Positions 24,981 to 33,795 of a stretch of DNA of 64,000 nucleotides are shown piece by piece (the stretch's first letter is position 1; each line of letters opens with the position of its first letter). Below the pieces are notes generated by a model that saw only the letters and a list, made by a program, of their open reading frames with translations, did not search any database and was not told the origin of the DNA. Both the position numbers and the translations under genes were made by a program. Source of the DNA: Streptomyces sp. NBC_01446 (lineage in GTDB: Bacteria > Actinomycetota > Actinomycetes > Streptomycetales > Streptomycetaceae); assembly GCF_026340095.1 (NCBI RefSeq), contig NZ_JAPEPO010000003.1, positions 434,001 to 498,000 of the forward strand. Direction: 5' to 3'.

Positions 24981-26852
24981 TCACAGCTCGTGCCGGTCGA
25001 GAATGGTCATCAGCTTGCGCCTGCGCTTCAGTTCCGCCCGCAGTGCACAGACGTACGCGGTGAACTCACCCAGGGTGTCCAGCGCTCGGTGACAGTCACG
25101 GGCGCCCCGCAGCAGCAGAGCCATGCGCTCATAAACACGGTCCCCGGTCGGCTCCTTCAACTGTTCAACCATCCGCAGGTACACCGCAAGCGCGTCGGCC
25201 GGCCGCGTCGTGCGCGAGAGGTCGGCGAGCTGCTGCCACTGCCGGTCGTCGGCGCCACCGGACGCCTCCCGCCAGGCGGCGTCCAGATCTCTGTCATCCA
25301 GCAGCGCGTCCATCAGCACAGACCCGCCGAAGCGGCTGTCGCGCCCCTGGCGGGCGTCCTCCCGCAGGACCGCGAGCGCCGCCTCACGCTCACTCTCCCA
25401 GTCTCCCACGGCCCCAGCAGCGGTGCGCAGCTGCTGGTAGGCAGTCAGGGAGCGCTCCGCCCGCAACCGGTCCCGTCGGACCGAGACCGCCTCGGCCGTC
25501 CGGTCCGCCCGCGCGTATCGGGCGCACACGTAATCGACCAGGCGGCCGTCGACATGCGCCTCAGTCGAGGTGTCTCGCAGCCCGCGCTCCGCCCAGGCAA
25601 GCGCCTCGCTTTCGCGGCCCGCCGCGTCGAGTTCTTCGGCGATGCGCAGATGCGTGGCACCGGAGGGGAGCAAGTCCTTTGCATACAGGGCGATCAGCGC
25701 ATCCACGTCGCCCTCCGCCTTGACCAGGCGCTCCATCAGGTACTGCTCCGCCCAGCCGCGCGGGCTGCGCCGGAGCGCCTCAGCCGCCAGCAGCCGCATG
25801 CTGGCCAGTCCGGCCGGGCCCAGCACATCGGCATAGTCGAGCGGATCCAGGTCCGTCACGTCGTTCCCGTCCCCGAGCACATGACCGACCAGCCACTCGG
25901 CCAGCCGCTCCGGGTCGGCGCGCGCTTTCCGGCACGCCTGCTTGTGGGCATCAACCACCGCATGGGCGGCCTGCCCGACCACGCCGTCGGAGTCGTCGAT
26001 CTCCCCATACGCCTCGCTGAGCATCCGGATCGTCTCCTCAGCCAATCCGGCTGCCTGCGCCGCCTGCCCCCCGACGGTCAGGGCGCGCAGCGCGTGCGCC
26101 GCCTCCTCGACCTGTCGTGCGTACCCACGGGCGTCCGAATACTCCACATACCCGAACCGCTCGAACGGCCGCGGGTCGACCAGCGCCAGGACCCGCTCCC
26201 GGAGCGTATCCAGATCAAAGTGCGCGGCCGCAGCCCGCAGCTCCAGCCGCCTGCGCAGCTCCCGATCCCCGGCGACCTGCTCCCGCACCAACGCCACAAG
26301 CTCGTCGCGAGACAGTTCCGTGAGCCACGCCTCCAGGCCCAAGACCCGCGCCCGGGCGGCGGCCCGCTGACGTGGAATCGCCGCCTGCCGCAGCACGGTC
26401 AATCCCACCGCCACGCAGTGCTTGCAGAAGTTGCCCTCTTGCCCGTAGGGACAGTCACACCACCCCAGGACCCCGGTCCCGGTGCCCTCACCGAAGGTGA
26501 GCTCCACCTCATAGACGTCGGTACCGTGCACCCTGGCGATGACCGAACCGTCACCCACCTCCAGGCCGCTGACCGCATCCAGATACCCCACGCCCCGCTC
26601 GAAGGACTGAGCCCCGGCCAAGGTCCGCAACTCGTCCTCGCCGAATCCCACCGCGTTCCGTGCCACACAGATATTCAACCGCTCTCGCAAGATCACGTCG
26701 AGGTCAATCCCGGATGCATTCTTGTCGGCCCGACGGGCCTCGACGGCGACGACGTCTGCCGTGTTTTCCCCGGCCCGCACAGCGGCGGGAGTTGGCTCGG
26801 TCGCGCGGGCGGTTTCACACCGAGGCGGCGGGCCCTGTCCTGACGGCCCCAC
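24981..26852 (-). CDS. SWIM zinc-finger family protein
   Basis: Up to 623 residues. The SWIM motif is C132-x-C134 ... C143-x-H145 within CDCPYGQEGNFCKHC. Upstream is RTLAGAQSFERGVGYLDAV, which normally begins the family, so the first 65-70 residues may not be translated and an internal start is possible. The C-terminal 450 residues are helical repeats (AEETIRMLSEAYGEI, LAWAERGL, DALAVYLRMVEQL), like TPR-type scaffolds. SWIM domains bind DNA or protein. No neighbour suggests a partner. Confidence 0.85.
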   Translation of the reverse strand: MGPSGQGPPPRCETARATEPTPAAVRAGENTADVVAVEARRADKNASGIDLDVILRERLNICVARNAVGFGEDELRTLAGAQSFERGVGYLDAVSGLEVGDGSVIARVHGTDVYEVELTFGEGTGTGVLGWCDCPYGQEGNFCKHCVAVGLTVLRQAAIPRQRAAARARVLGLEAWLTELSRDELVALVREQVAGDRELRRRLELRAAAAHFDLDTLRERVLALVDPRPFERFGYVEYSDARGYARQVEEAAHALRALTVGGQAAQAAGLAEETIRMLSEAYGEIDDSDGVVGQAAHAVVDAHKQACRKARADPERLAEWLVGHVLGDGNDVTDLDPLDYADVLGPAGLASMRLLAAEALRRSPRGWAEQYLMERLVKAEGDVDALIALYAKDLLPSGATHLRIAEELDAAGRESEALAWAERGLRDTSTEAHVDGRLVDYVCARYARADRTAEAVSVRRDRLRAERSLTAYQQLRTAAGAVGDWESEREAALAVLREDARQGRDSRFGGSVLMDALLDDRDLDAAWREASGGADDRQWQQLADLSRTTRPADALAVYLRMVEQLKEPTGDRVYERMALLLRGARDCHRALDTLGEFTAYVCALRAELKRRRKLMTILDRHEL

Positions 26853-26885
26853 CTTTCAGATTCCAGTTGTGGTGGCTAACTGACG

Positions 26886-26901
26886 GCCTTTCACGAAAGG
26901 C
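26886..26901 (+). repeat. Small hairpin
   Basis: GCCTTT-CACG-AAAGGC lies just before an IS3 orfA fragment and may be part of that element's end. The rest of the 26853-27230 gap shows no gene. Confidence 0.35.
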
Positions 26902-26909
26902 TGCGAGAC

Positions 26910-26999
26910 ATGCCCCGCGCCTCCCCCGCCGAGTTCCGCGCCCGTGCCACCGCGCTGGTGCGGGCAGGCAAACAACAGCGGCAGACCGCCGAAGAGTGA
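26910..26999 (+). pseudogene. IS3-type OrfA N-terminal fragment
   Basis: ATG 26910 opens a 29-codon frame, MPRASPAEFRARATALVRAG then KQQRQTAEE and stop. This is the start of an IS3-family OrfA helix-turn-helix protein, which normally continues LGVS. Everything after the first helix is lost. Confidence 0.55.
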
Positions 27000-27230
27000 G
27001 GTTCCCCCGCAGCAGCCCCAACCCCCAAAGGGCCGCCCTGCACAAAGCTTCAACCCTGAATGCAGGGTTGACCACCACTCGATGAGACCATGAGCCATCA
27101 CCCACGCGTACTATCGCTACGTCGCCACACCACCATTCGCCGCGGAAGTACACGAACACGCGGACGCACCTACCTCGGTCGCACTCACGGTGATGCACCA
27201 TTGCTGCCGAATTGAAGAGAGGCAAACACC

Positions 27231-27920
27231 ATGACTGACAACCCCGCCACCATCACCAGCGTGACATCTCAGTACGCCACTCAGGTCGCACAGGACCTCG
27301 AGCTCAACACCAAAGAGCAGGAACGTATCGGCGCGGAGCTCTCCGCCCTGCAGACACAGTTGCGCATCCTGCAGGACGACCAGAGCGTGCTGCACAGCAT
27401 CCAGAAGACGCTCGGCAACCGACCGGCATCCGCGCCGGCAACCCCGGAGCCTTCAACGTCCCTCCCCCAGCAGGCATCCGGCAAGAACACCACGACCCGC
27501 CGCGCCCCGTCCAAGACTGCAGGAGTCAAGGCCCCCAGCGCGAAGAAGACCACTCCGCAGGCCAAGAAGGACAAGACCCAGGGCGCGGAGCCGAAGGCGG
27601 TAACGGCATCGGCGCAGCCCACGCTGATCGCGCTCATCCGCACCCACCTCGACCAGCAGAAGGAACCCCGTTCCGCGGCGGAGGTCACCACGGCGCTGGC
27701 TGAGGCCCACCCCCAGCGCAATATCAAGACGACCGTCGTGCGCACCACGCTCGAGAATCTTGTCGCCAAGAGCCAGGCCCACCGGACGAAGCAGGGCGCC
27801 TCGGTCCTCTACACCTCAGCTGCCGTGCACGCCGCACCGGAAAAGACCCCGGCTACCGTGCCGTCCCAGCCCGAGCAGGACAGCAGCAAGCGCAAGAAGG
27901 CCGACGCGGTCAGCTCGTAG
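27231..27920 (+). CDS. Coiled-coil / basic-linker / winged-helix protein
   Basis: 229 residues from ATG 27231 with GAGAGG upstream. Residues 10-65 form a likely coiled coil (QDLELNTKEQERIGAELSAL). Residues 70-125 are a Lys/Ala/Pro/Thr-rich linker. Residues 127-180 look like a winged helix (LIALIRTHLDQQKEPRSAAE, VRTTLENLVAKSQAHRTKQG). A basic tail ends the protein. The layout suggests a DNA-binding, possibly nucleoid-associated or regulatory protein. Similar proteins are common in Streptomyces but no experimental function is known to me. Confidence 0.75.
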   Translation: MTDNPATITSVTSQYATQVAQDLELNTKEQERIGAELSALQTQLRILQDDQSVLHSIQKTLGNRPASAPATPEPSTSLPQQASGKNTTTRRAPSKTAGVKAPSAKKTTPQAKKDKTQGAEPKAVTASAQPTLIALIRTHLDQQKEPRSAAEVTTALAEAHPQRNIKTTVVRTTLENLVAKSQAHRTKQGASVLYTSAAVHAAPEKTPATVPSQPEQDSSKRKKADAVSS

Positions 27921-28047
27921 CCGCCGAGGACACCCGAAGAAGACTCTCGGCGAGCAGCCAAACGAAGTATCCGGCCATGCGGACGCAGCGCGGCCCGTGT
28001 CGGTGCGCCAGCCCGTTCCGCCAGGCGGCCCACCGCATCGCACAGCT

Positions 28048-28083
28048 GTGACTCCTCCCCCTCATGAATGAGGTGGTTTCTCG
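28048..28083 (-). mobile_element. Right end of a tnpB element
   Basis: TGACTCCTCCCCCT followed by a small hairpin (CCTCAT-GA-ATGAGG) directly abuts the tnpB stop at 28084. The same TGACTCCTCCCCCT precedes a hairpin at 56614-56641 after the other tnpB. The conserved right end is part of the guide (omega) RNA in this family. Confidence 0.6.
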
Positions 28084-28293
28084 CTACGCCGGTGGGGCTT
28101 TGCGACGGACCAGCCCGGCCCGTAGAACGTTGGTGGCGCCCACGGTGTCGGCGTGCGCGGTGTGGCCGCACGAGACGCAGTGGAACTTTGCCTGTGTGGG
28201 CCGGTTCTCCGCGCTGGTGTGCCCGCATTCGGGGCATTGGCGGGAGGTGTTGCGGGGGTCCACGGCGATCACTTCCCGTCCGGCGCTTTCAGC
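28084..28293 (-). pseudogene. tnpB: TnpB C-terminal half, separated from its N-terminal half by IS110
   Basis: The frame reads AESAGREVIAVDPRNTSRQC and continues with a zinc ribbon (CPECG ... CVSCG) and the terminal acidic region HADTVGATNVLRAGL, stop at 28084. It joins exactly to the fragment at 30127-30210 if the IS110 element and one CT core are removed. It belongs to a different tnpB subfamily from the copies at the left edge and at 56699. Confidence 0.88.
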
Positions 28294-28544
28294 CTAATTC
28301 CCGTGTAACGAGCTCACCGGCCCTCGCCGGTCGGTGAGGTGGTTCGAACGGGTTGTGACGCCTGCACTCCGCCGGGCCGAAGGTCTGCGACGAGCACGGC
28401 TGCGCAACCCAGCTGGCGGGTGGTGGTCTCGTGAGTGCCGGTGGATACCTCTCAACGTCACGGCCAAGATGCCTTCCCAGAGAGCGGCGCCATTCGGTGC
28501 TCTCGTGGCCGCCACCCACCCAGCACTGACGCTGCTGGCGGTTG

Positions 28545-28830
28545 TGTGGGCTCCGGACACACGCCTTCTTTCAGCCCGGCCATGATGTCTCCGCCAAGAT
28601 CGGCGGTGTTCGGCGCCTTCACTGCCGCCAGCGGCGTCAACACCGTTTGCTTGATCACTCGTTGGAGTTGGTGGTGCGAGCCCGTCGCACGGTGATCTCT
28701 TGCATTCCCCGAGCCGTCTGAGCTCTGGGAACAGACCGGGGCCTGTGCGGTGAGCTGGTGCCACGAACGGCTTGTGAGGTGTCGGCCCGTTCCTTGATCG
28801 AGGCCTGGAATTAGGTCGCTGCGTGGCCCC
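28545..28830 (+). ncRNA. Bridge RNA of the IS110 element
   Basis: There are two stem-enclosed loops between the left end and the transposase. Target loop: stem CCGGACAC (28553-28560) / GTGTTCGG (28606-28613). Inside, CTTTCAGCC (28568-28576) equals the left target strand and CCGCCAAG (28591-28598) is the complement of the right target CTTGGCGG. Donor loop: stem GCCACG (28760-28765) / CGTGGC (28822-28827). Inside, GTGAGGTGTC (28774-28783) equals the right element end (30118-30127) and GGAATTAG (28807-28814) is the complement of the left end CTAATTCC (28294-28301). This is the layout described for IS621-type bridge RNAs. The outer limits are estimates. Confidence 0.88.
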
Positions 28831-28878
28831 GCATGCGCTCGTGACCAGCGCAAACACCCACACTTCGAGGAGGGAAAG

Positions 28879-30105
28879 TTGATCTACTGCGGCATCGACT
28901 GGGCCGAGAAGACACACGACGTCGCCCTGGTCGACGACGACGGCACGCTCCTGGCCAAGCGCCACATCACCGACGACGCGACCGGCTACAAGATCCTGCT
29001 GGATCTGCTCGCCGAGCACGGCGACACCGAGGACAACCCGATCCCGGTCGCCATCGAGACCTCCCGCGGCCTGCTCGTCGCGGTCCTGCGCACCGGGAAG
29101 CGCCAGGTCTACGCCATCAACCCGATGGCCGCCGCACGCTACCGCGACCGCCACGCGGTCACACGGAAGAAGTCCGACCCCGGCGACGCCCTCGTCCTGG
29201 CGAACATCCTCCGCACCGATATGCACGCCCACCGGCCGTTGCCCCAGGACAGCGATCTCGCCCGCGCCATCGCCGTCCTCGCCCGCGCCCAGCAGGATGC
29301 CGTTTGGAACCGGCAGCAGCTCGCCAACCAGCTCCGCTCGCTCCTGCGCGAGTACTTCCCCGCCGCCCTCGACGCCTACCTGCACTGGCAGAACGGTCTC
29401 TGCCGCCCCGAGACCCGCGTCCTGCTGGAGCTCGCCCCCACGCCCTCGCGGGCGGCCCGGCTGTCGCTCGCGCAACTGCGCTCGGCGCTCAAGCGCGCCG
29501 GCCGCCAGCGCCGGATCGATGCCGACGCCGAGCGCATCCGCGAGGTCCTGCGGGCCGAATACGCGCACCAGCCGCCACTGGTCGAGGACGCGCTCGGCAA
29601 GCAGATGCTCGCTCTGCTGCGGCAGCTCGAAGCCGCCTGCACGGCCGCCGACCAGCTCGCCGAGGCGGTTGAAGAGGTTTTCCCTCAGCATCCGGACGCC
29701 GAGATCATCCTGAGCCTCCCCGGGCTCGGCACCCAGCTCGGCGCCCGGATCCTCGCTGAGATCGGGGACGACCACGCCCGCTTCGCCACTGCCCGCGGTA
29801 TGAAGGCCTACGCCGGTGCGTCCCCCATCACCAGGGCGTCCGGCAAGAAGTCCAGCATCACCAGACGCTGGGTGAAGAACGACCGGCTCAACCACGCCGG
29901 CTACCTGTGGGCCTTCGCCTCACTGACCCACTCACCGGGCGCAAAGGCCCACTACGACCGCCGCCGCGAGGCCGGGGACTGGCACGCCGCCGCTCAGAGA
30001 AACCTCTTCAACAAGATGATCGGCCAGCTCTACCACTGCCTCCAGAAGCACATCCTGTTCGACGAGAACCTCGCCTTCCCCACACAACTTCTCGAAGCTG
30101 CTTGA
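28879..30105 (+). CDS. IS110-family transposase (DEDD recombinase)
   Basis: 408 residues from TTG 28879, preceded by GAGGAGGGAAAG. The RuvC-like DEDD residues are visible: D7 in CGIDWAE, E60 in VAIETSRG, D100 and D103 in KKSDPGDA. The C-terminal transposase-20 domain contains ILSLPGLGTQLGARILAEIG, MKAYAGASPITRASGKK and an intact end. The enzyme recombines target and donor using a bridge RNA encoded upstream. The frame is uninterrupted and both ends are intact, so the element is a good candidate for being active. Confidence 0.95.
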   Translation: MIYCGIDWAEKTHDVALVDDDGTLLAKRHITDDATGYKILLDLLAEHGDTEDNPIPVAIETSRGLLVAVLRTGKRQVYAINPMAAARYRDRHAVTRKKSDPGDALVLANILRTDMHAHRPLPQDSDLARAIAVLARAQQDAVWNRQQLANQLRSLLREYFPAALDAYLHWQNGLCRPETRVLLELAPTPSRAARLSLAQLRSALKRAGRQRRIDADAERIREVLRAEYAHQPPLVEDALGKQMLALLRQLEAACTAADQLAEAVEEVFPQHPDAEIILSLPGLGTQLGARILAEIGDDHARFATARGMKAYAGASPITRASGKKSSITRRWVKNDRLNHAGYLWAFASLTHSPGAKAHYDRRREAGDWHAAAQRNLFNKMIGQLYHCLQKHILFDENLAFPTQLLEAA

Positions 30106-30126
30106 CGACTTAGCTCCGTGAGGTGT

Positions 30127-30210
30127 CTTGGCGGCCAGGATCGTCAGGAACACCCCCCATCCGGCATCGGCAATCGAGCGGTTGAGTCCGGTCTTCGCGC
30201 CGGCCCCGTT
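30127..30210 (-). pseudogene. tnpB: TnpB internal fragment, other side of the IS110 insertion
   Basis: AGAKTGLNRSIADAGWGVFL-TILAAK precedes the IS110 junction. It continues in frame, after removal of the element, to the C-terminal half at 28084-28293. Upstream of NGAGAK the sequence changes abruptly to a PucR-like fragment, so the first two thirds of tnpB had already been lost or were lost later. Confidence 0.8.
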
Positions 30211-30790
30211 GGGCAGGAAGCCGCCCGGCATCCCGGGGTCGGGCTTCGGCGCGGGAGCCGACAACCGCCACTGCAATCGCAGGTCCCGCTCCTCCTGATA
30301 CGCCGCGACGCCCTGCTCCGACAAGCGGTCGACGTATCCGGCCATCGTCGCGATCAGCTTGCGCGCGGCTGCGCTGATCAGCTCGGCATCGTCCGTCAAC
30401 TGGGCCATCTCTTCGAGTAGCCGCTCGAGGATGACACCCTGCCCGAGCCGGAAGGCTCGCAGCATCACGCTGACGGGCGTCCCGTGCCGGGCAAGCCGAC
30501 GCGCACGGACCGGGTCGGCGGCCGGCAGTTCGATCCGGCCTGGCTCGATGCCGTGCGCCAGCCGGCCAAGGCCGCGAGAACGTGCTCGGTGACGTTCTCC
30601 GCCGTCATGCGAGCGATGTCAGCGCTTCCCACACCTGAGGAACTCCACGCTGCAGGGACCGCTCCATGTCATGAATCAGCTGGTCTGCTCGCAGGCTGAC
30701 CTCACGCGCGGCACGGGACACAAGACCGTCCGCAGTGAACTCCACACCGACGACGTCACGCCGCACTGTCGTGTCGAGGCCGCCAGCAGT
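30211..30790 (-). pseudogene. PucR/CdaR-like regulator N-terminal remnant
   Basis: Two overlapping minus frames give AREVSLRADQLIHDMERSL ... and, after shifts, MTAENVTEHVLAALAGW and VSVMLRAFRLGQGVILERLL, EELISAAARKL-type helices and YVDRLSEQGVAAYQEERDLR. This is the sensory region that precedes the PucR helix-turn-helix. The C-terminal DNA-binding domain is absent, replaced by the tnpB piece. Confidence 0.55.
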
Positions 30791-30934
30791 CGAGATGGCG
30801 GGGCCCAGGGTGCACACGCGGTCCATCGGCACCACCGGACCGAGCGCAGATCCCGGACGCCGTGGTCAATGCGGTGCGGCGCCGTCTCGATCCACGCGTT
30901 GATCATCCGAGCGTCGATTTCACGTCCGGGATCA

Positions 30935-31870
30935 TCAACTGGCGGAGAAGTAATGGCCGTTGTCCAAATCGGCGAGCAGGCTGGGCTGAGCGGGTTCCCA
31001 GCCGAGGGTCCGGCGGGTGATGAGGTTGGACGCCGGGTAGTTCTGCGTGACGATGTTCGCGAGGAACCCAAAGTATCCCGGCACCATCAGTACGTCCGCG
31101 GGAACGCTCAAGGCGGGCAGGCCCAGACGGCTGCCAATGGCCTCGGCGATCTCGCGGAGCGGGATGGCCCCGTCCCCAACCGCGTGCCAGTATTTGCCAG
31201 CCGGCCCCTTCTCCAGCGCCAAGCGGAACAAGGAGGCGACATCGCGGACGTGCACGGCGTTCCACAGGTTCGCGCCGTCTCCGGGGTAGCCGACGAAACC
31301 CTTCTCCTTCGCGAGCGCGATCAGCTGCACGAGGAAGCCGGCACGATCGGTCGTGCTGTGCGCGATGTTGGCAATCCGCACGACCGAAGACCGCACTCCC
31401 CGCTCAGCGAGGCCGACTACGGCGGTTTCCACGACGTTACGAACCCGCAGGGTGCCCTTGTACTCATCGCCGCCGGGAAGGGCCGGGTCCTCCTCGGTGG
31501 CCGGCCGGCCCAGGTTCCCTGGCGAGCCTATGCTCCCCGCCGCGACCAGCGGCTTTCCGGTTCCCGCCAGTGCCTCGCCGTACGCGAGCATGATCGGGAG
31601 CTCCGCGGCAGCCACGGCGTCGATCCCGCCGGAGGGAAGCAGGTCTTGCCTGTGCGCGACGTGGATGACGCCGTCGGAGTCCGCGGCCGCGTCCTTGAGC
31701 CCGTCGAGATCCTCGAGGTCGCCGCGACGCACCTTCGCGCCGAGCGCGGACACTGCCGCCGCGGCCGTGTCCGACCGGGCCAGGCCGGTGACCTCATGTC
31801 CGGCGGCGATGAGCTCGGGGATGATGTACGAACCGGAATGGCCGGTCCCGCCAGTGACGAAAACGCGCAT
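30935..31870 (-). CDS. NAD(P)-dependent epimerase/dehydratase-like extended SDR
   Basis: 311 residues from ATG 31870. The nucleotide-binding motif is GGTGHSGSYI at residues 7-16, followed by VTGLARSDTAAAAVSALGA, DLEDLDGLKDAAADSDGVIH, and later GNLWNAVHVRDVASLFRLAL-type motifs (WNAVHVRDVA). The catalytic Tyr-xxx-Lys of epimerases is not obvious, as in many NmrA/atypical SDRs, so it may be a reductase or sensor. It lies 97 bp downstream of the reductase gene at 31968 on the same strand and probably forms an operon with it under the LysR protein at 32884. Confidence 0.88.
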   Translation of the reverse strand: MRVFVTGGTGHSGSYIIPELIAAGHEVTGLARSDTAAAAVSALGAKVRRGDLEDLDGLKDAAADSDGVIHVAHRQDLLPSGGIDAVAAAELPIMLAYGEALAGTGKPLVAAGSIGSPGNLGRPATEEDPALPGGDEYKGTLRVRNVVETAVVGLAERGVRSSVVRIANIAHSTTDRAGFLVQLIALAKEKGFVGYPGDGANLWNAVHVRDVASLFRLALEKGPAGKYWHAVGDGAIPLREIAEAIGSRLGLPALSVPADVLMVPGYFGFLANIVTQNYPASNLITRRTLGWEPAQPSLLADLDNGHYFSAS

Positions 31871-31967
31871 GCTACTGCTCCTTGTGAGAGTAAGTGGAGG
31901 GGCTGTTCTCCTCGTGCCGTAGATCGACTGACGTGATGGGGCACGAGAAGCGGTGGTGCGGGTGCGC

Positions 31968-32603
31968 TCAGCTGAGAATGCTGACGCCGAGGAAGAAGTT
32001 GGTGTGCTTGACGGAGTGGGCGACGAGGCCCAGCTGCAACAAGGCGACGTTCTCCAGTGACCGCGCCATTGCCAGCTGCCCGGTGTCCATCGGGCGCAGT
32101 CCCAGGCTCTCGATGAACGCCGACACGCGTGTCTTTGCCTGCGCGTCGTCGCCGGCGATGAACACGTCCAATAGGCGACCCTCGGCTGGGCCGGCCGCCA
32201 GAACATGGGAGAACAGGGTGTTGAACGCCTTGACGACATGCGCGCCGGCGGGGGCGGCCTTGGCGATCTCCTGCGCGCCGGAACTGCCGTCGGGGGTGAC
32301 AAAGCCCTGGAAATCGGGGGACACGGGGTTGGTGATGTCGATGATGACCTTGCCCTGTAGTGCGTCGTCCCCGTACTCGCTCACCACCGCCGCCGCGCTG
32401 GCGTACGGCACGGCGAGGATAACGATGTCCCCGGCCGGGGCGGCGCCGGCCGTCCCGACAGTGGCGCCGCCGAGCGCCGCGGCCAATTCCTTGGCCTTGG
32501 CCGGGTCGCGGCCGATGATCTCGACGGCGTTGCCGCCGGCGAGTGCCCGGTCGGCCAGGGCGCTGGCCATGTTCCCCAGGCCGATAATGCTGATGCTGCT
32601 CAT
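31968..32603 (-). CDS. NADPH-dependent F420 reductase-like protein (NAD(P)-binding)
   Basis: 211 residues from ATG 32603. The Rossmann motif ISIIGLGNMASALA, then EIIGRDPAKAKELA, GDIVILAVPYASA, KVIIDITNPVS and VVKAFNTLFSHVL are typical of the F420H2:NADP oxidoreductase-like family (F420_oxidored). It may reduce F420 or a small substrate. It is divergent from the LysR gene at 32884 and is a paralogue of 38101-38724. Confidence 0.88.
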   Translation of the reverse strand: MSSISIIGLGNMASALADRALAGGNAVEIIGRDPAKAKELAAALGGATVGTAGAAPAGDIVILAVPYASAAAVVSEYGDDALQGKVIIDITNPVSPDFQGFVTPDGSSGAQEIAKAAPAGAHVVKAFNTLFSHVLAAGPAEGRLLDVFIAGDDAQAKTRVSAFIESLGLRPMDTGQLAMARSLENVALLQLGLVAHSVKHTNFFLGVSILS

Positions 32604-32883
32604 TGCTGTGCCTGCTTTCTGGAGCTGGATTGGAAGCCATGCCCACCCCGTCGTTGTCAACGGTTGTGTCGTCGACGCCGTCGAACGACGCGATGGACGA
32701 CGCTCAATTCCTGATGCGCTCATTCCATGGGCCTTGCTATCAAGTTCCGATGTCGAATTCTTATGCCGAATTCACTTCGGCCCCATTAGGTACCTATTCA
32801 GGTTGCCATTGGCCTGAGCGGGTGTCCAAGACTTCTTTTAGCCGTGGTGATACCCTGAAGGCATCACCGGACCGGGAGGCGCC

Positions 32884-33795
32884 ATGGATCTGGACCTGCG
32901 CAAACTGCGTTACTTCGTCGCCGTGGCCGACCGGTTGCACTTCGGCCGCGCCGCCGATGAGCTACATATCGCGCAGCCGGTGCTCAGCCGGCAGATCCGC
33001 GCGCTCGAGCAGGATCTCGGCGCCTCGCTGTTCACCAGGGATCGCCACGGCGTAGCGCTGACCGACGCGGGCCGACAACTGCTGGCCGACGCCGGTCCGC
33101 TGCTCGCCTCCGCGCACGCGGTCCGCCGCCGGGTGTCCATGGCCGCCCGCGGCAGCCGGCGGCTGATGGTCGGTTTCCGGGCCGGCATCCCGGTCATCCC
33201 GGCGGCGCGGGCGTTCGAGGCCCGGCACCCGGACGTGGTCGTGGACGTGCAGCGGATCGAATGGGACGACCAGGCCCCGATGCTGCTCGACGGCCGCATC
33301 GACGTCGGCTATGTGCGGCTGCCCATCGACGAGGCCGGCCTGCGCGTCACCCCGCTGTACACCGAGCCGCGGGTGGCGGTGCTGCCCGCCGGCCACCGGT
33401 TGGCCGGCAAGGAGGAGGTCACCGAGGCCGACCTGGCCGGCGAACCGCTGGTCTGGCATGCCGACCCGAGCACGCAGCCCACCAGGCGCCCGCACCCTAA
33501 CGCCGGGTACCTGGTGCGCGGGGTGGACGAGACGCTCGAGCATGTCGCGGCCGGCCGGGGCATCTCGTTCCTGGCCCGTTCGGCGACCGTGTTCTACTCA
33601 CATCCGGAAGTCATCTATATGCCCATCCCCGACCTGGCGCCCGACCAGGTGTGCCTCGCGGTGGCGGCATCGCGCACCTCGCCAGTGGTCGATGACTTCT
33701 TCACCGCGGCTCAGGCCACGGCCGAGATCACGGCAGAATGTGGGAACTATGAAATGTGGCAGCTTGGAAGCGATGCCGTTTCAAAGCACGGTTGA
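32884..33795 (+). CDS. LysR-family transcriptional regulator
   Basis: 303 residues from ATG 32884. N-terminal winged helix: LRKLRYFVAVADRLHFGRAA, QPVLSRQIRALEQDLGASLF. The effector domain has GFRAGIPVIPAARAFEARHP, GRIDVGYVRLPI and LVRGVDETLEHVAAGRGISF. It is divergent from the reductase-epimerase pair, the standard arrangement for a LysR activator of an oxidoreductase. The last 15 residues run into debris and may not be native. Confidence 0.92.
   Translation: MDLDLRKLRYFVAVADRLHFGRAADELHIAQPVLSRQIRALEQDLGASLFTRDRHGVALTDAGRQLLADAGPLLASAHAVRRRVSMAARGSRRLMVGFRAGIPVIPAARAFEARHPDVVVDVQRIEWDDQAPMLLDGRIDVGYVRLPIDEAGLRVTPLYTEPRVAVLPAGHRLAGKEEVTEADLAGEPLVWHADPSTQPTRRPHPNAGYLVRGVDETLEHVAAGRGISFLARSATVFYSHPEVIYMPIPDLAPDQVCLAVAASRTSPVVDDFFTAAQATAEITAECGNYEMWQLGSDAVSKHG

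Larger units (their letters stand above)
28294..30128 (+). mobile_element. IS110-family element inserted in tnpB, CT cores at both ends
   Basis: The ends are fixed by the split tnpB. tnpB sequence stops after CTTTCAGC (28286-28293), then CT (28294-28295) and element sequence AATTCCCG begins. On the right the element ends GTGAGGTGT, then CT (30127-30128), then tnpB resumes TGGCGGCC. One CT core therefore lies at each junction and tnpB is otherwise undamaged. The element body 28296-30126 is 1831 bp with a 583-bp upstream non-coding region, the transposase, and only 21 bp after its stop. 28296-28540 holds no gene I can support. Confidence 0.92.

Noticed and set aside
24912..26843. A 643-codon open frame on the plus strand
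   Set aside because: It is exactly antisense to the SWIM protein gene. Its composition (Pro/Arg/His-rich) and lack of any domain mark it as a GC-rich shadow frame.
28294..29895. A 533-codon minus-strand frame across the IS110 element
   Set aside because: Antisense to the IS110 transposase, no domain, low-complexity Gly/Glu/Val content.
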